DNA from: a virus
Strand: one strand, 5' to 3'
Length of the DNA: 25,164 nucleotides
IMG/VR virus record: IMGVR_UViG_3300038428_000593
Location: 1-25,164 of that record
Position numbers and translations under genes: made by a program. The notes below the pieces were generated by a model that was not told the origin of the DNA, did not search any database, and saw only the letters and a program-made list of their open reading frames with translations. The number at the start of each line of letters is the position of its first letter. Position 1 is the stretch's first letter. Below are positions 20,850 through 25,164 of the stretch, in pieces.

Positions 20850-21472
20850 TGGCAGACAAGAAGCTAATTGCTGTGATACAAAGGCACGGAAGCACCACTC
20901 TCAATGAGGACAACTGCTTTCGTGGCAGAAGTGATCCACCTCTTGATGAAAAAGGTGTTGCCCAAGCTGAGGATATGGCTGACAGTCTGAAGAACGAGGG
21001 CATCGAGATCAAACGTGTTGTTTCATCTCCCATGCTCAGGGCTTGTCAAACAGCAGACATTATCGCTGACCTTTTTGGTTTGAAAGTAGAACAAGATCGA
21101 GCAATAATCTCCTGGGATCTGGGATTTCTCAGTGGGAAAGACAAGGATGAATACGGTCCTGTGCTCGACCTTTTTGTGAACAATCCTAAACTGGCGATAC
21201 CTGCCGGGGAATCTTTGGACTCCTTGGAGCAGCGCCTGTACGATTATTTCGAAAAGGAATTTCGGAAAGACAAGCTGACTTTGTACTGTACGCACAACAG
21301 CAACATCGTTACCCTGGAAACATTGATCGCGGGTGAAAAGGTTGGTAGACCAGAAGCTTCGGAGACATCAGTACAGCCCGGTGGCGCTCTGGGAATCTAT
21401 GTAGACTCTGATGGTAAGTACAGCACAGAGGTCTTGTTTGGTAAGGAAAAGCAAGCAGATTTTGGAAGTTAG
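20849..21472 (+). CDS. histidine phosphatase family protein (phosphoglycerate mutase-like)
   Basis: 207 aa. The catalytic RHG motif (QRHGSTTLNE, about 12-21), the SSPMLRACQTA segment with the second Arg, an internal acidic stretch, and the second catalytic His in CTHNSN (about 148-153) identify the histidine phosphatase superfamily. Substrates in this family range from sugar phosphates to alpha-ribazole phosphate and signalling proteins. ATG 20849 overlaps the preceding stop (TGATG), with GGGGAGGAG upstream. An enzyme of this kind between portal and scaffold genes is unexpected; no substrate can be named. Confidence 0.85.
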   Translation: MADKKLIAVIQRHGSTTLNEDNCFRGRSDPPLDEKGVAQAEDMADSLKNEGIEIKRVVSSPMLRACQTADIIADLFGLKVEQDRAIISWDLGFLSGKDKDEYGPVLDLFVNNPKLAIPAGESLDSLEQRLYDYFEKEFRKDKLTLYCTHNSNIVTLETLIAGEKVGRPEASETSVQPGGALGIYVDSDGKYSTEVLFGKEKQADFGS

Positions 21473-21496
21473 ACTCAGGACTCAAGGAGACTCAAG

Positions 21497-22990
21497 ATGG
21501 CTGATTCAGTGTTGGATTACGCGAGCTTAGAAACAGTAGGCTCAGAAGCAGCGGCAGTTGAAACACCTGTTGCTGAAACTCCGGTTGTTGAAACCCCTGC
21601 TGGTGAAACGCCTGTAGTGGAGACACCGGCTGAAGGCGAAGTACCGAAAGGTGAAGTCGGTCCTGATGGTAAACCTGTTGCAAAGGTATCCACAGAAGCT
21701 GATGATGAAAAGGAATTTGGAGAGAAGACTCCGCAGGAAGTGCGCAAGGCTTTGAAAGCCTTCCGCGATGCGAACGCAGGCAATGCTGGGATGACCAAGC
21801 AGCTCCATGGCGCTTACGAGCGCTGGGAAGCCGCTAAGACTATCTTCCCGGGTGGCGTCAATGAGATGAAGCAGATCAAGGAATTTGCTGATCTCGTGGG
21901 TGGAGTTGAAGGCTACGAAAGGTTGACAGGCACAGTAGCTGCAGCTGAAGCATCGGATGCGAAGTTGTATGATCCGGCACAGAATGCGTCTCTCATTGAG
22001 GACGTGGTAGAGGATCTGAAGCAGCAAGGAAAGCTTGGCAATCTCAAGACTCTCTCCGCAGCGATTCTTGACGCCACGAAGACTAATGCCGAGGCCGATT
22101 ACAAAGCTCTCATCGAGCCCCATACGTTGGCAACCTTGGAAGCTGCAAATATGCCGGGAGTACTTGCGGCATTCTCCAGAATATTCACTGATCCGAATCT
22201 GAATTCGGCTGATGCTGCAGTGAAAGCGACTGCCGTGGAAAAAGCCCTGAAAATCGCCAAGGACATTTCTGACGATATGGGTGGATGGTACAAGCAGTTG
22301 ACCGAGAAGAATAAAGCAGCCAAGACAGCTGAAGTTTCTCCTGAGCGTCAGAAGCTTGAAGCCGACCGCAAGGCATTCCTGAAGCAGCAAGAAGACTTCA
22401 AGACGAATCAGAGCACCGAGTTCAAGAATGGCGTGGCCAAGGTTTGCGAATCCCACAATAACAAGTTGCTGGGCGCAGAGTTGGGACCGTTCTTGAAGAT
22501 GGCCTTCTTCAAAGGTTATGGCAAAGAGAATCTGATGCCCCTCGGCAATACTCTGAAATCGAATTTGTACGCAGCTTTGAAGGCTGATAATGCGTATCAG
22601 ATTCAGATGAAAGCTATGTGGGGAGCAAAAACCCCGGATCGCGCCAAGATCGAAGAGTACCATCAGGCGCGTGTGGCTTCCATCGCTAAACAGATCGTAC
22701 AAGACACGGTGCAGAAGATGTACCCGGGCTATGCCAAGGGTGGCGCTGCAGCGGGTCGTGTGGCGGCTGCTACGGATAAGAAAGCAGCGGCTGCGAAGAT
22801 TGAAACCAAATCGGCAGCTACAGGACAGCCGATCTTTGTGTCACAGAAGCCGGGACGCGATTCTATTGATTGGGATCACGTTGATGCAAAAGGCCGCGCT
22901 GATGCCGAGATGTTGATGATCTTGGGCAGAGCATACCTGAAGCCGACCGTCAAAGGTCAACCTGGGAAGTTCGTTACGTGGCGCAAGTAG
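21497..22990 (+). CDS. putative capsid scaffolding protein
   Basis: 497 aa, acidic and mostly helical, with an N-terminal run of (A/V)ETPV-type repeats (about 20-45), a long helical middle, and a basic C-terminal end (KPTVKGQPGKF). Scaffolding proteins are usually helical, lie between portal and coat genes, and bind coat through a basic C-terminus, which fits. Similarity was judged only by context and composition. AAGGAG precedes the ATG. The DNA repeats behind the ETPV run are close to 18 bp. Confidence 0.65.
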   Translation: MADSVLDYASLETVGSEAAAVETPVAETPVVETPAGETPVVETPAEGEVPKGEVGPDGKPVAKVSTEADDEKEFGEKTPQEVRKALKAFRDANAGNAGMTKQLHGAYERWEAAKTIFPGGVNEMKQIKEFADLVGGVEGYERLTGTVAAAEASDAKLYDPAQNASLIEDVVEDLKQQGKLGNLKTLSAAILDATKTNAEADYKALIEPHTLATLEAANMPGVLAAFSRIFTDPNLNSADAAVKATAVEKALKIAKDISDDMGGWYKQLTEKNKAAKTAEVSPERQKLEADRKAFLKQQEDFKTNQSTEFKNGVAKVCESHNNKLLGAELGPFLKMAFFKGYGKENLMPLGNTLKSNLYAALKADNAYQIQMKAMWGAKTPDRAKIEEYHQARVASIAKQIVQDTVQKMYPGYAKGGAAAGRVAAATDKKAAAAKIETKSAATGQPIFVSQKPGRDSIDWDHVDAKGRADAEMLMILGRAYLKPTVKGQPGKFVTWRK

Positions 22991-23005
22991 ATTTAAAGTC
23001 TTAAC

Positions 23006-23076
23006 CCAGACCCATAAACCGTCTGGAAAGGGGTCTGTAGCTGCCTGGGAGAAATTCCGAAAGCTACAAGAATTAT
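23006..23076 (+). other. structured leader with alternative hairpins
   Basis: In the gap 22991-23091, CCAGAC (23006-23011) pairs with GTCTGG (23021-23026), while the overlapping CAGACCC (23007-23013) pairs equally with GGGTCTG (23031-23037); both cannot form together. Further on, TGTAGCT and AGCTACA make a third stem. The ribosome site AGGAGA for the gene at 23092 follows and is not clearly inside a stem. Confidence 0.45.
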
Positions 23077-23091
23077 CCTAGGAGAAATAAC

Positions 23092-23361
23092 ATGGCACAA
23101 GGCGTTACGAGGACGGGAAAGCCCGTTCAGGTTGGCGACACTGTTAGCATTACTGGTGTTGTCACGGCGGTTACAGGTAGTGGGGGCGCAGCTAATCTCA
23201 CAGTGCTTTGCCAAGGTGCGCTGGATGGCCCTTTCAATGAAACCACCACTGTGCAGGGTGGCGCGTATTCGTACAGCATTGGGGTTCCCCTTGCTGGTGG
23301 GACGAACGCACCGGCTACTGGTGTTTATGCAGCCGATGTGACTGCATCTCAATCGCTGTAA
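23092..23361 (+). CDS. small Gly/Thr/Val-rich virion protein, possible decoration protein
   Basis: 89 aa, very rich in Gly, Thr, Val and Ala, with short beta-strand-like stretches (VGDTVSITGVVTAVTG) and almost no charge. It lies between scaffold and coat genes, where head decoration proteins often occur. The composition fits a beta-rich surface protein, but no family was recognised. TAGGAGA precedes the ATG. Confidence 0.7.
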   Translation: MAQGVTRTGKPVQVGDTVSITGVVTAVTGSGGAANLTVLCQGALDGPFNETTTVQGGAYSYSIGVPLAGGTNAPATGVYAADVTASQSL

Positions 23362-23376
23362 TTTAAGGAGAAAACA

Positions 23377-23496
23377 ATGCATCTTTTTCTGTATGCAGGG
23401 TTAGGTTGGCTGGTGGGTTGTTTTACCCCGGCTGTTGGCCGAAAAGTTAAGAGCTGGTTTAGCTCTGAAGCGAAGACGGCAGTTACCAAATTGTAA
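23377..23496 (+). CDS. 39-aa protein with N-terminal hydrophobic segment
   Basis: 39 aa: a hydrophobic N-terminal helix (FLYAGLGWLVGCF), a short loop (TPAVG) and a basic C-terminal half. It could be a single-span membrane peptide or a small capsid-associated peptide. AAGGAG lies six bases before the ATG. It sits between the decoration-like and coat genes. Confidence 0.65.
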   Translation: MHLFLYAGLGWLVGCFTPAVGRKVKSWFSSEAKTAVTKL

Positions 23497-23503
23497 AAAT
23501 CAA

Positions 23504-23569
23504 GGAGCCCATGTGGCTCCGTAATACTCTATGGTGGTTTGAGAAACTACGGGACATTACGGAGCTACA
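23504..23569 (+). other. long stem with a competing hairpin in the capsid gene leader
   Basis: The gap 23497-23727 has no gene. TGTGGCTCCGTAAT (23512-23525) pairs with ATTACGGAGCTACA (23556-23569), 14 bp with one G-U, enclosing GTGGTTT/AAACTAC. Its GGCTCC part can instead pair with GGAGCC (23504-23509), so two folds compete. Further down are AACTC/GAGTT (23598-23614) and a GCCC/GGGC hairpin. The coat ribosome site AAGGAAG is at about 23713-23719. I saw no convincing sigma70 promoter here. Confidence 0.55.
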
Positions 23570-23727
23570 TTTTAGTCTCACACTACCAACCCTAGAAAAC
23601 TCCGCGAACGAGTTATAAACTAGAGACAGGGGCGGCGTGGAAATAAACAGTAAGAACTCAGGCCCGCAATGCGTGGGCTACGTCTACTCAGGGCGTAACG
23701 CGTAATTCAATTAAGGAAGTAATAGCA

Positions 23728-25164
23728 ATGCCTCTTTTAGAAGCCGCTGTTGAAGCGGTTGAGTTAGACGCCTTCGCTAAGGAAATACCCGATCTTGTCT
23801 TTCATGGCACGACCGCGTATAGCCTTTTTAAGGCTGAAGCTACCTCTATTCCCGTTAGCAATCAGTCGAATGCTGGCGGAACGGTTCGTGCATCCTTTAG
23901 GGTGCCTTTCCGAGTGCAGTCTGGTGCGGCAATTTCACAGGGAACTGGTAACGCGGATAGTATGGGTCGCGGAACTGGATCTCAGTGGGCTTCGTTCGCT
24001 CTAGCTCCTGTGTATTTGTTTAACGTTTGCGAAATCTCGTGGTTAGCTCAGGCTTCCACGGACAGCAAACAGAAGGGTCTTTTTGCCGTAGAGTCAACGC
24101 TTTAGCGGCTGCTTTAGACTTTAAAGAAAACAACACTTGACTATATCGGTGGAACCCTGCTATCCTGAAAATAGGAGGCAGACAATACCGAGGGAAGATA
24201 GGAATGACAAAACAGTCGAAGTTTTCGTATTTAGCAGGTTTCATGGATGGTGAGGGCAGCTTCTCCATCGTCAAAACCTTCTCTGTTCAAAGAAAACGGG
24301 ACGGAAGTAAGCAGAAATACGTAACCTACAAATGTATGGTTTCCGTAACCAACACCAACAAAGAGGTGATGGATTGGATAGCCAAAACTTTTGGTGGTAA
24401 GGTTCTCACAGGCAGCAACGAGAATCGGAACCCAAAGTACAAAACTAGGTATTCATGGTTCAGGACGAGCCATGAGGACATTGAAAAGTTCACGTTAGGA
24501 ATTCTGCCTTACCTCATTGTGAAAAGGAAACAGGCTTTGGTTGCTTTAGAGTTTTGTAAGACATACTTTACAGGGCGAATTGGTAGCCAAGAACTGAGTT
24601 CCGAAGTGACTGCAAAGAGAGATGAACTGAGACGCGAGATGATGCGCCTCAATGGCATCTTTTTACCAGACGCTTTACCTAAACCCGTAGAGACTACACG
24701 TCAGGCACCTCAAAGTTTAGATATAGACCATTGCCCCAAATGCAAGGAATTTTTGCACGATGAAATGGGTCATATGTGTCCCTAAATATAAGGTGATGAT
24801 ATAGTCCGACCTTCTACAGAGATGTAGAGAGGGTGGCAGAAATGTCCATCCCTGAACGTCATCACTTGCAATTAAGTAATGACGTTTTGTAACAATAAGT
24901 AAAGCCCAGGAAATGAAGAATTCTCTGGATGCCGCAATGCAAGGTATTGAGGGCTTGATCAACTCTGACGGTTCTGGCATGATCGACCAGATCCCGGTGG
25001 GAGCCAACGTCTCCAGCGGTTCAGGAGTCGGTGCGCAGACCTCTTTCATCACCCCGATGAACGTGGCTGTCGCGTTCTCCGACCAACAGGTTGTTCAGTT
25101 CTACACCACAGCCGGTGTCAACCGTGGTGGAACACAACGATTTCCTATGTTGACGGCCCCACGA
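23728..25164 (+). CDS. major capsid protein, split by a group I intron, 3' end outside the window
   Basis: Exon 1 is 23728-24089 and exon 2 starts at 24900, running past the window. Joining them gives GT+T (Val), so ...KGLFAV continues as KAQEMKNSLDAAMQG. 209 residues are visible. The product is called capsid from its position after a scaffold-like gene, its high-expression style leader and its Gly/Ala/Ser-rich, charge-poor sequence; no signature proves it. Without splicing the frame ends after 125 codons at TAG 24103-24105. AAGGAAG precedes the ATG. Confidence 0.75.
24090..24899 (+). other. group I self-splicing intron (810 nt)
   Basis: P1 pairs exon end GCCGT (24085-24089) with guide GCGGC (24105-24109), putting the expected U-G pair at the 5' splice site. 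P10 pairs exon 2 TAAAG (24900-24904) with CTTTA (24100-24104). The last intron base is G. The core follows: P3 GACTATAT/ATATAGTC (24139-24146 with 24799-24806), P4 CGGT/ACCG (24147-24150 with 24187-24190), P5 CTGC/GCAG with the conserved AGACAAT join, P6 AGGGA/TCCCT (24191-24195 with 24778-24782), P7 GG-GATG/CATC-CC with one bulge (24792-24798 with 24847-24852), P8 tip TCTACA-GAGA-TGTAGA, and P9 (24857-24884). The open frame lies in the P6 loop, as in the T4 td intron. Confidence 0.93.
24204..24785 (+). CDS. intron-encoded LAGLIDADG homing endonuclease
   Basis: 193 aa. One LAGLIDADG motif is visible, YLAGFMDGEGSF (about 8-19), followed by the usual SFSI and CMVSVTNTNKEV core, so it probably works as a homodimer; I did not find a clear second motif. 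The C-terminus has CPKC and GHMC, which may form a small zinc site. The frame lies in P6 of the intron: AGGGA of P6 (24191-24195) can serve as its ribosome site and is paired in the folded intron, and the stop codon follows the other P6 strand. Spliceable RNA would therefore be poorly translated, a known theme for phage intron endonucleases. Confidence 0.92.
   Translation: MTKQSKFSYLAGFMDGEGSFSIVKTFSVQRKRDGSKQKYVTYKCMVSVTNTNKEVMDWIAKTFGGKVLTGSNENRNPKYKTRYSWFRTSHEDIEKFTLGILPYLIVKRKQALVALEFCKTYFTGRIGSQELSSEVTAKRDELRREMMRLNGIFLPDALPKPVETTRQAPQSLDIDHCPKCKEFLHDEMGHMCP

Noticed and set aside
21542-22702. Long leftward frame opposite the scaffold gene (386 codons)
   Set aside because: It is a mirror of the biased codon use of the scaffold gene; no ribosome site, odd composition and no motif.
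24139-24806. GACTATATC/GATATAGTC first read as the P7 helix of the intron
   Set aside because: It would leave no room for P3-P6 upstream. Reading it as P3, directly before the P4-P5 module, fits the standard order.

Overview
The window is part of a tailed double-stranded DNA phage genome (Caudoviricetes). It carries a large terminase subunit, a portal protein, a scaffold-like protein and an intron-split gene that is most likely the major capsid protein. A separate replication block holds a family A DNA polymerase, a ribonucleotide reductase, RNase HI and a MazG-like pyrophosphohydrolase. No integrase, repressor or host gene was seen. The sigma70-type promoters with extended -10 boxes indicate a bacterial host read at least partly by host RNA polymerase; the host genus cannot be told from the sequence.

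Layout. (1) 1-2556, rightward: an HNH endonuclease VII-type homing endonuclease with a near-leaderless promoter; a second promoter whose predicted transcript begins with a tRNA-shaped cloverleaf; four small overlapping genes. (2) 2561-2616: a bidirectional terminator between converging operons. (3) 9791-2685, leftward: DNA polymerase, two small zinc-ribbon proteins, ribonucleotide reductase, MazG-like protein, RNase HI and several small genes, nearly all overlapping by a few bases. (4) 9792-10150: the divergent control region, AT-rich, with four copies of an 11-bp repeat and promoters facing both ways. (5) 10151-11580: a GIY-YIG-like (Mug113-type) gene, a highly structured RNA region, a small membrane protein, tRNA-Thr, tRNA-Met/Ile, an odd tRNA-Ala and a terminator. 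(6) 11631-25164, rightward: SprT-like protease, terminase subunits, small proteins, portal, histidine phosphatase, scaffold, decoration-like protein and capsid gene, with free-standing GIY-YIG endonucleases inserted after the terminase and portal genes. The capsid gene is split by a group I intron carrying a LAGLIDADG endonuclease.

The most interesting signals are RNA-level. Three genes of the GIY-YIG superfamily (starts 10151, 14749, 20241) share a 5' leader that folds as an H-type pseudoknot. The whole hairpin loop pairs with bases just before or overlapping the Shine-Dalgarno sequence, and loop and partner change together between copies. The capsid intron can be placed to the base: an internal guide gives P1 (GCCGT/GCGGC, with a U-G pair at the splice site) and P10 (TAAAG/CTTTA), and splicing restores the capsid frame. 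Two tRNA or tRNA-like molecules share a swapped T-loop pair (A54-U58 instead of U54-A58), and the tRNA region is embedded in several hundred bases of structured RNA that I cannot assign to a known family.
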